Source: Sporothrix humicola
Lineage: Eukaryota > Ascomycota > Sordariomycetes > Ophiostomatales > Ophiostomataceae
Length of the DNA stretch: 64,000 bases
Direction of reading: 5' to 3'
Assembly (NCBI GenBank): GCA_021396245.1
Contig: WNYE01000102.1
Coordinates: 1-64,000, forward strand
Shown piece after piece: positions 24,840 through 37,350 of this stretch. The position numbers and the translations under genes were made by a program. The notes below the pieces were generated by a model. It had not been told where the DNA came from. It made no database searches and saw only the letters and a program-made list of their open reading frames with translations. Numbering within the stretch: position 1 is the stretch's first letter; each line of letters starts with the position of its first letter.

Positions 24840-27758
24840 ATAATACTTCGTCTTTTTCATATTTTTCCTCCATCGGCTGTCGACCTGTCCTCTATTGCCC
24901 CAGCGCCCAGTGCATGGACCAGGTCAAGAGGCAAGCCTCGGCCGAGCCGATCAAATCAACCCTTCAACCCAGCTGGACCGAAAGCACAACCAGCAAATGA
25001 CCCTCGCAAGTCTTGTCGTTCATGTGCTAGATCCTCTGCAACACTGCTTGTAGTTTCTCTGAACGGCGAAAGACACACGAGCCACTCAACGACATCACCG
25101 GTGGCTCTTTCCAGCTCAGCTTTCATTGGTCTCTTTCCCTCTTCGAATTCGGTTCCTTTCACACTCAGTTCCTTCCTCTTTCCACGAGAACTTCTCGTTC
25201 GCTCTTTCCCCCCACCTGTTCTTGAGTTCTCTTCAGTTCTCGTCCCGTAAACTCCGTCTTTCTTTGACCGTCTTTTTCTGGCAGCTCTGGTTGCTTGCCT
25301 TCTCTTCCACTCACCATCATCCTCTTTCCTCGTCAGCCATTGCTTTGTTTGTTGTTGTGCACTTGCACACGTTGTGCTTTCGACAGACGAGTACTTTCCT
25401 GTAACGAATTGCAAAAAGCCAAACAGAACTTCAGATAGGAAGGAGTAGCCGCCACTCCTACATTCCTCGACGCACATACGCCCAACTAGGCAGGAAAGGT
25501 AAAAAAACAAGCCTGGCACTTTCCTCACTCGTACACAACACATACACACACAGCCTCTCATTCACTCGTTCCTCCCCCCTTCCCTTACACCACCACTCCA
25601 TCGCTCCTTCCTTCGACTTTGGCCACAGGGCCACAGGGCCAGGGTAGCAACAGAACAGCCCAAACGAAGGAGGGTAAAAAATAAGTTGACACACCAAGAC
25701 AGAAGAGGAAAGAAGCTGCATAAGAGGAAAGCAAAGAATAAAAAAGAAGCGGCAAGAGTGACCCAAGAAGAGGCATAAACTTGGAAACCACGCAAAAGGG
25801 GGAAGAGGCCGAAAAAAAAATACACGATCTTTTTTTCTCTTTGTTTTTTTTTTCTTCCTTTTCTCTTTATCCTTCTCTCCGTCATTCTCTTCCACTCTCC
25901 TCTTCTCGCAGCCCGCTTTTGCTTTTCTCCTCTCCACACTTTCGCTTCAACACTATTCTCGCCTCCCTCCCCGATTGCCTCCATCCGCTCGCTCACTTGT
26001 CTGACGGCCAACTTCAGCTCACGCCAGTCCGGCACTTTTCAGTCGTTTCACCTCTGCTTCCGCCAGCGACGCCTTGTTTTCCAACGCTCTCACTTTCGTC
26101 CGCACTGTATCTCGAAGTCCACTCGTCTTTCGCCCTTTTCATCTTCTCAACCACGTCCTTTCTGGTCTTTCATTTACGCTTTTTTGTCTCACCATTTCCA
26201 TCCAGTTTGGGCCTTGTTAGTCGCCGCCACCGCACGCCGCCGCCGTTGGCCCCTCCCCGTTCGTACCCGCTTCCGGGCCTAACCTAGGAACCAGGCGACA
26301 ACAGTTTTCAGTAAAGAAGAGAAAACAAAGCGAAAAAAGCTCGACTTGTCAAGCGCACGCCAGAAAAGGTTCGACTAAAAACCCATTGGTTGCCCCACGT
26401 CTTACTTTGTACTTTCGTGGCATCGTTCTTCAACTTCACACACCGGGTGTGCTCGCTTCGTGTCTGCTGTACCTTTTTTTCTCTGTTGACGGCCCATTCC
26501 GTGTCATCTGTGGATTTCCTTACACTCTCTCCGTGTCTCTTTTTCTTTTTCTGAAGCGGCCCGCTGAGAGAAGAAAAAAGACACCAAAAAGGAAATCCAA
26601 TCGATACCGAAAATTGACGCCTCTCCTCGACGACAACACCGAACGAACTATCGCACGATACCCCGTCCTGGATAGTCCAGCCTCCTCCCGCGTCTTCTCC
26701 GTCTCTGCTTTCTCCATGTTGACTTTTTCGATGTCCACATGAGCTTTCGTCTAGGGAACGACGTCTTCCCTTCTCCTTTTGTCATCCACCCGACCGCTTC
26801 GACTCATTCCGTCCTGAGCTGGCCGCCACCTCCACCTCCTCCGCCTGGAGCTTGTTTATTTCAAGGTAATAAGATCTCCGTCCCGCTCAAGCACTTGCCC
26901 TTTATTTCGCCCGGTCTCCTTCCAATTTGTCTCTTTTGATTCTTCCTCCTTTACCATTTCCTACTCATGCTGGAGATTGACTCAACTTTGATGTCTTCAA
27001 ACGTTGTCGCCTCTGTACTCCAATGTCCCTTTCGCTGCACGCCTGCCTTGTCTCTCATTTGCTTTCTTTTTTTCCTGATCCTTCACTTGCCCACTTGGGC
27101 TACCACGCACTCTTACACCATTCTGTTGTTCTCTGTGCCTACCACTGGCTGTGTCGCGAACCCCCTTGCACTTTGCCATCTTTTCCTCCCAAACAAAACC
27201 TTCCATCGCCTATAAGCCAACCATTTTTGCGCCTGGAATACTTATTCCAGCTTCTTGTCGTCTTGATTCGTCGATCGAATCTGCCCTCTATCCAGACCGC
27301 CTCCACAGCAGCCCTTAGCTCCTGTTTCCTGTCGTCTTGTCTTCCCCTGTCTATACCCATCCCCTCTCGAACTCTTTACCTCTTTGCCTGCCACCACAAG
27401 CGGCCTCTTGTTTATCATTCCTGATCCCCTCCTCGCTTGCTTGCCATTCACCCACTTTGGTGCTATCTTCACATCCCTGCTGGCGGCAAAGCACCTTTCT
27501 TCTCATGTCTTTCTCTTTTTCTCTCCCATTTTCATTTTCATAACATCTCGTCCGGCCTTGCTCGTCTCACACACAAGGATGCTTACCATAAAACAGCCTT
27601 CGCACAACGCCTACCGGCCTGTCAATGATCTTCCAACTCCGCCAAACACCTCTCAGCCCTCACCGCCCCTACACTTCTGGGATCGGGACTTATACAACAA
27701 CCAGCACACTCTCATCGTCGTATCCCGTCATCGAAGCCCGACGACATCCAACCAGCCA

Positions 27759-29597
27759 ATGTCGGCGCCTCAGCGTGGCTTGCCTCCACCGGCGGCCATG
27801 ACGCTGGCTCAACAAGCACCACCGCCGGGTCCGCCACAAGCATCTCCGCAGCCACACCACCAGCAGCAACCACCACCGCAACAGCACCACCAGCAGCAAC
27901 AGCTGCAACCGCCGCCGCCGCCGCCGCCACAGCATCCTCAGGCACTAGGACCTCCGCAGCTTCCACCACCACCGCCATGGCAACATGGCGGCGACGACAC
28001 AATGCGCGCATGGCTACTGGCCAAGGCAGAAGTCGAAAAGCGCTATGCCGAAGAAGAACGAACCCGCCAGGAGACTTTGCGCCTTGAACAGCGACGAACT
28101 GAACACGATATTCTCCGGACGTCGCTTGCCGGCGGCATCCCACCGCCGATGGTGCCAGTCGTATTCGCCGGCATGGCTGGAGGCAACTTGCCACAAGCCG
28201 CTCTCGAATGGGCTCACCAGATTATGTTTCCGCATGGTCCGCCGCCATTACCACCACCTCCGCCGCCGCCGCCGCCGCATCATATGCAACAACAGCAACA
28301 TCAGCAGCAGCAGCAACCACCGCCGCATCCGCAGCACCTTCTGACAGGCCCGGGTGGTGGAGGACACCATTCGCAACAGGAGCCACCACGACAGGACCCC
28401 CAATCCCAGCAACAGCCGCCATCAGCGCAACAACAACCGCCACCGCCACTTCCGCCATCGCAGCAACAGCAACAACATCCACCGCCATATGGACAAGGGC
28501 CGTATGGACCTGGAGGTCGAGAAGGTCCGCCTGGAAGCAGTGGAGGAGGCCCTGGACCTGGCCCGGGGCCTGGACCGTCACAGGGAGGAGCGTTTATACC
28601 GCCAAATCCACCGTCACCAACGCGTCCGCGTGGATATACTCTGCCTGCATCTGGGGGACGATCTGAGAGAGGCGCCCCACCAACCAGACCTAGTGGGGGA
28701 TCTTCGAACCTGCCGACATTAAACACCAACGTTTCCCACGGAACATTTGGGCAGCAACAGCTCGATTTGCAAACTTCACCAGCCATTCTGTTCCATCACT
28801 GGCAGCCGCCAGGTGTTGGAGCGAGTGGTGTTAGTAGTAGCGGAAGCGGCGGCGGCTCCGGGGGCGGAGGAAGTGGAGGACCGGGCGGAAGCGGAGGTGG
28901 TTCAGGCCAGCCTTCAGCACCAGGTTTGTTTCCCCGATGATTCGTTTCTGCCTTATTGAAGCCTGCGTCCTGCAAACCATCTGGCAGGAGTTTTTGCTAA
29001 CATGTGTCAACTCTTTTCATAGTCAGCGAGTCGCCAAAGAAACGGAAAGCTACCGGCCCACAGCAGGCACCACCACCACCCAGCTCTCACCAGCGATTTC
29101 GGTCACCGCCATTCTCCCAAGGTTCCGGCCCGTTAGGAAATCCACCCGCTGGCCGACGTAATAGGGGACACAACCGCCAGCGAAGCGATATGTCGTCATA
29201 TAGGAGTGGCGGCCGAGGTGGATATGGTGGTGGCAGAGCCGGAGACGGTGGTGGAGGCAGCGCAGGCGGTCCTCGGTCCCGTGGCATGTCGCCATCGCCA
29301 TACTCTTCGGCACCTCCGTCCGCAACCGGGTCACTGCGTGAAGGCGAAGAGGGCAGTGCACCAAATCGATCCCAGCAACAGTCACAGCCATCGCAACCCC
29401 GGAGCGGAGGAGGACATACCGTGTCATCCATGTTGTCGGAGGATGTGCCGTCTGGCGGTCCGTACGGCCAGGGACATCGCGATGCGCCAGATCGAAGTTC
29501 TCGCGGCGGAAGCGAACGTCGCCATTCACCTCACCGGCAGGGCGACGATGCCAGAAGAGGAAGCGCAACCGGTGGCCACGGTGAGGGAGGCGACTAG
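27759..29597 (+). CDS. Gln/Pro-rich conserved fungal protein with NLS, putative regulator
   Basis: Two exons, 27,759-28,923 and 29,023-29,597, about 579 residues. The 99-nt intron has a GTTTGT donor, GCTAAC branch point (28,996) and CATAG acceptor, and joins two open frames in phase. I chose the ATG at 27,759 because its context (GCCAATGTC) is better than that of the in-frame ATG at 27,579, and because residues from MSAPQRG onward look like the conserved start; using 27,579 would add 60 residues. Order of parts: Gln/Pro/His tracts; a charged, probably helical segment at about residues 82-120 (begins MRAWLLAKAE); more poly-Pro/Gln; an FHHW motif near 344; Gly/Ser-rich stretch; basic SPKKRKA at about 392-398, a likely nuclear localisation signal; then a Gly/Arg/Ser tail with RGG-like repeats. 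No DNA-binding domain is visible. I recall similar proteins being widespread in Pezizomycotina but cannot name a function. Nuclear regulatory or RNA-associated activity is inference from composition and NLS. Confidence 0.82.
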
Positions 29598-31961
29598 GAT
29601 CTCTTTCCCTTTTCCAGTGGATTTGGATTCCTTAGTTCTGGAGATTTTGCTGGATACTTTAATGCTCTGTAACGCGCCGCTTGTTCGTAACGGCATTTAT
29701 GTCAATTCGACTGGCGGATGTGCGGAATCTCCAAGAGCCGCTTGGTAGCACCATTATTTCGACAATATCGGTCGTGTTCGATGCGACGTGGGTGAGAAAC
29801 AAAACGTCGGCTTCTGAAACTGGATTGTTGTCTCTCAATCAATTTGGAGAATCCGAATTTTTGGGCACCTTCATTTTTATTTTCTCCCGACGCGGACACC
29901 ACGCCCATTTTTAACCATCAAGTCACCTTCTCCTCCCTTCTTTCTGGTACGCTTTAATCGCCATGCGCGCGCAACCGGCGGTTGACCCTATATCGCGATC
30001 GACAAAAAAAGGGGGGCACGCCACCAGCGAACCACGGCGTAGGATTGCCCCAAGTCGCTATGCCGCTTTCACTCGAAATCAATCTTACAGCCTCGCCCAA
30101 AACCGACATCCAATTTCACAATTCACACTCGGGTTCAAATCGGGTTTTATTGGCGACTTCTCTTTTCGTTTGACTGAATTGTTGCTTTTCGGTGGCTATT
30201 GGCGATCGTTACAATACCGCCGGAATTTGCAACGCTTGCGACACACTCGACATTGTTTATTTTCTTACCCCTTTTCCTTGTATTTATCTGTACTATTTTT
30301 TTATGACCGGACTTTGTCTTGTATATTGTATCTGTATACCTATGAACGATTTTCCTTACTCTCTCTTTCGGATTGGGGCTTTTCACTTTTCCACTTTTTT
30401 TTTTTCTTTTTTCTTCTCGCCTTTTCATTTTCTTCTCCTCATCGGTGCATTTTTATGCAGATTCAGAAATCACGGGAGCGACTTAATTTTCCTGTGCGGG
30501 CTGAAAACGATACTGCTTGCCTTGTTTCTCTTAAATTCGGCATGCATCTTGTCCAAAGCAATGCCGGCTCTTGTTTTGTCTATTTTCATTTATTTTGGCC
30601 TATTTTCTTTTTCTTCTACTTACTTTTCTTCTTATTTTTTCCTTACTTTTTTCTTACTTTTCTTTCTTTCCTATATCTCGGGCAATCGCATCGGCGGTCT
30701 TATGCATTGGGAGGAGGACTCACTGGGAGGCTTTCAAAAATCAAATCAAACAGGCTCGGACGGGGAAACTCTGGAACCAATTGGGGCTATTTCATATTTT
30801 TACTCTATTCTTTATCCTCCAACTATATACATTTTCTTCATAAATTTTTGGACTTTTGCTTTCCCAGGAGTTTTGAACCGTCCGGTCCATACCCGGCCAA
30901 AAGTACATACGAAATGGGGCCTTTAGCAGCACCGTTTGGTGCTTTCAAGGAGGACAGTCACTTGACTTATGATAATGAATTTATTACTATATTATTGAAT
31001 AAGGAAATTCCCCGTATAAGCGGCGTGTGACTGTGGTCTCTCTTTAAGAGGGAGAAGGACTGTTTCGATCTGCTGTGGATCGGCTGAAACTTGTGGCGTA
31101 AGTTTGTTCACGTATGAAGCATGTTGCGCATTCAAGGTCGAATCATGAGTTTTATTGTTTTGTGACACTGATTACGATTTCTACATACTTGTATGAGGGC
31201 TCATTTGTAGGAAGAGGAGAGAGTGACATATGGAGAAATATTGATTGTTTTCTAGACGTAAGATTTTCTTTACACACATCCTCCTCCTTTCATAAGACTT
31301 CAACCCATCGTTGACTCTTCTTCTCCCCTTTTTCACAACCTCTAAAATGGTATCGCCCCTTTGGGTTTTAGTCCCTTCCCGGTTCCCTTTTTTCCTTCCA
31401 GTTTTTTTTCGATAAAAAAGGTAAATCATGTGCAGAGCGCAAAATTGACATAGATAGAGGAAAAGAAGAAAAAAACAAATAAAGACAGAAACAAACACAA
31501 ATAACAAGAAAATATGAAATACCAAATAGTAACAAAAGTTGGACAATGCGCAAAAGAGAAAAATAGGACGATGGCAAGAAATAAAAGGGTTATTGGAGAT
31601 TCGGACAACTAAGGCCACGAGAGGAACAATATGAAAAAACAAAATGAGGCGCAATGGCAACTAGTAGACAAATGAGAATAATGAAGATATTTTAGTCCAT
31701 GGACAGTCCGGTACGACCCCGGGGCCGAGGCACAGGACGCAATGCGTGCAGCCGGATGGCGAGTCCTGTTGCATGCAAGATCTCTTACACGCCGTATAAC
31801 TCCCAAGCATCAAAGTCGCCGTCCTGGCCGCTATTATGTTTGGCGCTGGTGCTGCCGGTGTTTTCGAGAGTCTCGGTGCCTGCCGCTGTCGCCTCAGCTG
31901 TGGTCGATGCCTTGTCCGTGTAATATACAGGTGCAAACTCGGATCTGAGCTCTTCACCCAG
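29598..31961. other. Convergent intergenic region between the Gln-rich gene and CRM1
   Basis: Both flanking genes end here. The + strand is T-rich from about 30,240 to 30,860 and A-rich around 31,420-31,600, consistent with two converging 3' UTRs. An open frame of 355 codons (29,963-31,030 +) is Phe/Leu/Tyr-rich, without motifs, and is best explained by the T-rich bias. No separate gene is supported. Confidence 0.6.
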
Positions 31962-34900
31962 TCACAGCTCGTCGTCCTGCTCCAGCTCAGACGGCTTGAG
32001 CAGACCAGACACCTTGGAACGGCGCTCGATATCGGCTTGTTTGGCGTCGCTCTCGGCCTGCTCCTTCTCGGCCAGGTACAGCTCGGTATTGTCTCCTGAG
32101 AACTCGCGGAGCGAGATTAGGAAATCACGCAAGCTCAACCGGAACTTGTCGTGCTGTGTGTTGAGAGTGAAAAGGCTCTCGACAAAGGCGGAGATTTGTG
32201 CACTATATTGTGTTAGTAAGGCGCTTGTGAATCAGAGAAAAGAAGGTAAGAAGGGGAGGAAACATACGGCTGGAGGTTGCTGAAGGCATTGCGGAGCAGG
32301 TTGCTGACGTAGTTTGTCAGGAACTCGCGGTTGGGCGTACCGGCCTGGGCCTGGTCGGGCTGGTAGATAGGGCCCTGGATCTTGGCAGCCGACCCGTCGG
32401 CGGGGTCGACAAGGTAGAACATCCGCACAAGCAGGGACGACTGTGTCTTGAAGCCTGCCTTGTGGTCGGTATCGGTGAGCACGTAGAAGACGTCCTGGAG
32501 GATAAGGATGAAGAACTGGTTGAAGAAGGCGTTCGCGGTTGATGTGTCGGTCTTCTCGGCAACGTTGTTGATCAGCTCCAGGCACATGCCCAGACCAGCA
32601 GCCTCGACATCGCGGTTGTCGTGCTTGCTGGCCCACAGGCAGGCATCGATGACGAACTTGAATTGGCGGTTGTCGAGCTTCAGGAGCGCAGGGAAGCAGT
32701 GCAGATTGATCGCACGCAGCAGGTTGAAGAACTCGACACGGTGCTCGGGGAACTCGGAGAAGTCCTTGTTGATCATCTCCAGCGTGCACTCGAACACGTT
32801 CTCCATGATAATCGGCACCTGGTCCTCCATGAGGCTGCCCAGCTTGGAGATGATAGCTGCCATAGCCTTGAGCACCTCGGCGTCGCGAGCGTTGGGAACG
32901 TTGCGATTGTAGTCGACGAGAACCGAGTCGAGAAGCTGCGGGACCATCTGTGTGCGTACAGCCTGGAGCTCCTCAGCCTTGTCGACGAACACCTCGATAA
33001 GCTTCAGAATCTCCTTCTTGATCGTCCGCAGGCCGCGGACCTTGGGCGTCTTGGGTGCGATTTCAGCTATTAGTAGTTAGTATGCATTCGTCTTTTTATT
33101 ATTATTATTCTTCAATTTTGAAGGGGGATTGCTTACCATCGTTAGCAACAGCCTCCGAGATAAGTTGGCTGGTGGCGCGGTACATCTGCAGCAGGTCAAG
33201 GTAAATGCGGCCGATTTGGGGGTAGAAGTAAGGACCGATCGATGTGCAAGCGGCAACGTTGGTCTTCATGATGTTGCCGATAATCTTGATGGTGTCGGAA
33301 TCCTGGAGAATGGTAGGATCGGCCGTGGCCGATTTGATGATCTGGTCCCAGGCGCTGTTGGGAAGCGCCATCAGATCAGAAAGCAGGCGCTCCTGCTGGC
33401 TGCGGTTGCCTTGTGCCGAAACCATGTAGCCACAGGCCTCGTAGAATGTGTGCACCTGCTGCGGCGTAAGATCGCATGTGATTTTCTGCAGGTTCCGGAC
33501 AATCTCATCGATGAACGGCTCCTGCTCGCTGGGCTGGAGGGCGACAAAGTGGCGTCTGCACTGTTTGGCGATCTTGATGAATGTGTCGCAGGCCATGTCC
33601 TGGACACCCTCGTGGGACTCGTGCATGAACTCGAACAGCTTGTTGACGACCGTCTTGAGGAACTTCCAGTGGGCCTTCAGGAAGCGGGGGTACTGTCCGA
33701 CAATGTACATGATATTACTTGCCACAACAGCCTTGTTGTCCTTGCCGCGCTTCATCTCTGTGAGGCCCAGCAAGTCCTTGATCACCGTAACCAGGAACCG
33801 TTTCTCTGTCTCCTCGTTCATGGCCAGCGAGATCGAACCGATTGCCCAACAGAGAACGTTGCAGTTGTGCCACGACCACTCTGAGCCGTCGACCTGGCGG
33901 GCAAGCTTCTCCGTCATGATTTGCTCGGTATCGACGACGTCCAGATGCGTGAGGTAAACGAGACACTCGCGGATGGTCTTGTACAGCTGCACGGTGTCAC
34001 TCTCTTTGACAAACTCACGGACGATCTCGCCCTCGTCGTTCTCGACAATCAGCACTTCCTCGGGGCGCACCATCTTCTCAATCATGACGATACGCAGGTT
34101 GGATAAGATTTCCTTATACTTGTGCTTCCGCAGGGGGTAGTTGTTGAGAAGGGCTGGGTTGGGAGCGCCGTTCGAGGTGAGGGTGCCCATGGCCAAGAGG
34201 GGGTTGGCTTCTGACATGGGCAGAGACTGCATCTCCTCGTACAGCTCCTGAACAAGCTTCAGCCAGTAGTCAAGGCAGATCTTGAAGATCTCGCGGTCGT
34301 CGATCTGGGAGATGCGGATAAGGTAGAAGTGGGCGTGGGTGAGGAAGTCGCGGTTCGGCAGTTTCTCGATGAGCTATAAGAGGGGAGATGTCAGTATATG
34401 AAATCCAGATACTCCACAGTGTTGTGGCAGGGTAAAACTTACATTCAAGTGCATTGTGAAGAAGTTGCACAGGAACAGGGCCAGGTTCTGCACGAACTCC
34501 TGGTCGCGAGAGTTACTCTGGGGATATGTCGTCTTGAGGTCCAGAGACAACGGAATGATGGTGGCGATGGTCGTGAGAACCTCGGTGAACATCTTGATGA
34601 GCTGCTCATCGTAGTTGCCCACCTGTCCGGGGCCGGAGGTCTGTAGACCGCCAATCTCGGTCAAACACTGCAGGGTGATGTTGCGGAATTCGGGGACTTC
34701 AAGGAAGCGTGTGCGGAGGGTGTCGATAAGAGGGGTCTCGAAGATGTAGCCGAGGGGGATCCAGTTGCAGAAACGCAGCAGGGTCTCGAGGGTGGCCTTG
34801 ACCAGGCTAGTCTGGTTGGCCGTGTTAAGAATCTCCGTGCAGAGCTGGAAAATCTGCGAGAACTCGGCGCACATGGTGGTCTTGAGGTTGCGGGTCTTTG

Positions 34901-35500
34901 TGGAGGTCATCTGCTCGGCGGAGTAGTCGAAGACCTCTTCGGAGAGGAGACGCAGGATAATCATGTTGTTCTCGCAGATCGACAGGCTGGAGCGGCATGC
35001 AGTAATGATCTCGTTGATGAACGTGGGCCAGTTGTGAGGCCACTCCTGCTTCAGGATAGAGATCAGGACCAGGTTGAGCTTGTTCAGTAGAGTCTTGTTC
35101 TGGCGCAGGGCCTCTTCGGAGTTGGAGCATTCGATGATAAACTGGACAACAAAGTTCCGAATGCCCTGGCACTGTTCCCGTGGGAGGACCTTCCATCTGG
35201 TCATGATAACATGGTCAAGGACCTGCAGTGCGAGGAACTTGGTCTGGGGGTATGTCGCCTCGGAGAGGATCTTGTCGACAATGAGCCAAGCATCGGGGTC
35301 CTCCTTGAACTGGTTCAATGCGCTCTCGGCTTGTTTTTGCTGCAATGGGGGAAAGAACAAGGCATTCGTTAGCTACGGGACATGGCACAACTCGCGGGGC
35401 GGAGTAAACAGGCCCAAGGCCGAGTAAAACGAACCTGCTCGCCGCGGCCCTCGTAGAAGGCGCGCACGACGGAGTCGAGCTCTGCCACGGTGGGAGCCAT
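31962..35500 (-). CDS. crm1: Exportin-1 / CRM1 nuclear export receptor
   Basis: Five exons on the minus strand: 35,500-35,435, 35,339-34,443, 34,373-33,137, 33,066-32,268 and 32,202-31,962. They encode about 1,079 residues, the normal family length. Introns are 95, 69, 70 and 65 nt, and the third has a TACTAAC branch point. The product is recognisable throughout as the karyopherin-beta CRM1, which binds leucine-rich nuclear export signals together with RanGTP and carries cargo through the nuclear pore. Landmarks are the N-terminal importin-beta-like segment (NQFKEDPDAW), the HEAT-repeat body, the NES-groove segment DLLGLTEMKRGKDNKA and the C-terminal helix region ending QDDEL. The groove residue equivalent to the leptomycin-reactive Cys528 of human CRM1 is Thr526 here, as in budding yeast and Aspergillus KapK, so natural leptomycin B insensitivity is predicted. 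The start ATG has good context and the first exon is short (22 codons), matching the family N-terminus. Confidence 0.97.
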
Positions 35501-37350
35501 CGTGGGAGAGGTTCCCTGAGGGGTTATATCAAACAAGAAGGAAACTCTTCAGGGAAGGGAAAGGCACAGATGCTTGCCAGGAAAGGCCCAGCAAACGAGG
35601 TGCAATCGGAGATGTTGGTTCGGCAAGGGTGCGTATTGACGAGGCTGAGGGAGCCTATACAGGTCGATCTGTTGTTGAGGATACAAATATACGACTGGTG
35701 AACGGGAAGTGAGGAGAAAGAACTAGGCTGGACAAGCTCGAGAGGGTGGGGAGATTTTGTTGTCCAAAGAAGGCAGTCGGAGTGGGGAGAGACAGGATTT
35801 GCCGAGTGGATGCGTTCAGCGGAGCTTTGAAGCAAGCAAAGGGCTTAAAATTCGTTTCGAGAATGGGACGTCGTGTCGAAGCCGAAAAGCTCGTCAAAAC
35901 AAAGGGCTACGATCGGAATCGAAACAGGAGATCGAGGGATCGAGAGATCGTGGAGGTGTCGGCAGGGTAAGATGTGTGTGAAAAAGATATACTGGAAAGA
36001 CCGGTGAGACAAGGCAACGCGCTCGCTGTCTATCGCGTTTCGTTTTCCTTGGCTGATAGTTGCGTGGCGGAGGGGTGTGGCGGTATAGAAAACAAATCGA
36101 GTGTTTGTTTATTTCTTTGAGGTCGGAGAGGGAGAGAGGGGACAAATGCAGTCGTGAGAGAAGAAGGGGCCTTCGTGATGATGTCGTCGGCAGGTACAAG
36201 GGTCGGCAAAAAGAGTGAACAAGGGAGAGGGTGAAAAAGAGAAAGATCGAGATGGAGGGAAGAAGAGGGCAGGTGCGACTGTCGTGCGTAGGCAAGAGAA
36301 TGGGGGAAGGAAAAGTGAGGTGGCGGGGTCTCTTGGGAGGGAAGGCGCTCAGGCGGTAGCCACAGCAGCAAGGCAAGAGCGAAGCAGAATCGGTTATTGC
36401 GGGACAGCACAGAACATAGGCAAAACACACAGCAAAACCACAGCACAACAAACCCAACAAACAGGCAAGTGAAGGCAGCAAAAAAGAAGCGAAAAGGGAA
36501 GGCGAGAGGGGCGGAGGCCCGGTATGAAGACAACGCAGGGCTACGGAGGACAGCAAAGTGACCAGACCGTGAACAGGCAGAACCGGCAGCTTTGGGCAGC
36601 CCCGCGATTTTTCACAATTGATTAGCAACCCAGGCGCTATTTGGAGCTGTGCTCGCTGCGATTTGGGGGAAGTTGGTTGCTGCGCTTTTGGTTGCCATGG
36701 AGGGAGCTTTGGCTTTGGCGCTGTCTTTTTTGGTGGAAGGAGGGGGGAAAGCGCGAGGCCTCGTTGGGCCGTTTCGACCACCGTTCGCCCCCCATCACCG
36801 ACTGGTAAATAGCGTGAGAGCCGGTGTACCTCACCCGCAAAATTTAGGTGACAGGTACTTCAGACTCCTGGCCTCGCCTCCATCTTCGGGCTCATCGCCT
36901 TCACATCGCTTCCGTGTCGCCCTCTATACTTTTGCGTCTTTAACATTTAGTAACTTGTCATATGAGTAGCTGAAAGACCGGAGCCACTCATATTTGGCCA
37001 CGGCGATGGCTGGCGGTCGGCGACCTGTCACACGAAACGACAAGGGAGCCTTGGGCCATAATTTGGGCCGCTCTTGACAATAAGAGATGAAAAATCCTTT
37101 GTATTTTGTCTGTGATTGTGATTAGACGGTGACGTTGTCTGTCGGTAGCCGCCAACAGTCAACCACACAGCTTTAACTGCGATAAGACAACCCTTGCAAT
37201 CTGCGGCACACCGTTACACATCAGCCGAATATAGAAGCGTGACGAATTGCACTCGGACATGGAAATAAAAAACCAAATAAACAAAAAAAGAAAAATCAAT
37301 TGACGGGAACTCTAGAAGGACATTATCATCTACTTTCTATGAGAGCGCCT
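35501..37350 (-). promoter_or_regulatory. CRM1 upstream region and AGX1 3' flank
   Basis: No gene is seen. Between about 35,500 and 36,500 the + strand is purine-rich (GAGAGAGGG-type tracts), so the minus strand is pyrimidine-rich. This fits the promoter and 5' leader of CRM1, transcribed leftward from about 36 kb. The remainder, to 37,350, contains mixed sequence and the presumed 3' UTR of the AGX1 gene. Confidence 0.6.

Larger units (their letters stand above)
22001..27758 (+). promoter_or_regulatory. C/T-rich upstream region / probable long 5' leader of the Gln-rich regulator gene
   Basis: No gene is recognised. From about 23,150 to 27,560 most of the + strand is strongly pyrimidine-rich (long CTTTCTTC-type tracts), interrupted by A/G-rich patches at about 23,900-24,170 and 25,640-25,830. 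This is the sense-strand signature seen in 5' leaders and core promoters elsewhere in this window, but here it extends for kilobases. I infer an unusually long promoter or leader, possibly with 5' UTR introns, for the gene starting at 27,759. A 10-bp tandem repeat lies at 22,917-22,946. Confidence 0.45.

Noticed and set aside
27579..27758. In-frame ATG 60 codons upstream of the Gln-rich protein
   Set aside because: Weaker context (AAGGATGCT), and the extra segment looks like translated leader; kept only as an alternative start.
30128..30139. GGTTCAAATC, resembling a tRNA T-arm
   Set aside because: The flanking 5-bp arms do not pair, and no acceptor stem or anticodon arm can be placed.
29963..31030. 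355-codon open frame on the + strand
   Set aside because: Composition is Phe/Leu/Tyr/Ser from T-rich DNA, there are no motifs, and it sits where two 3' UTRs converge.
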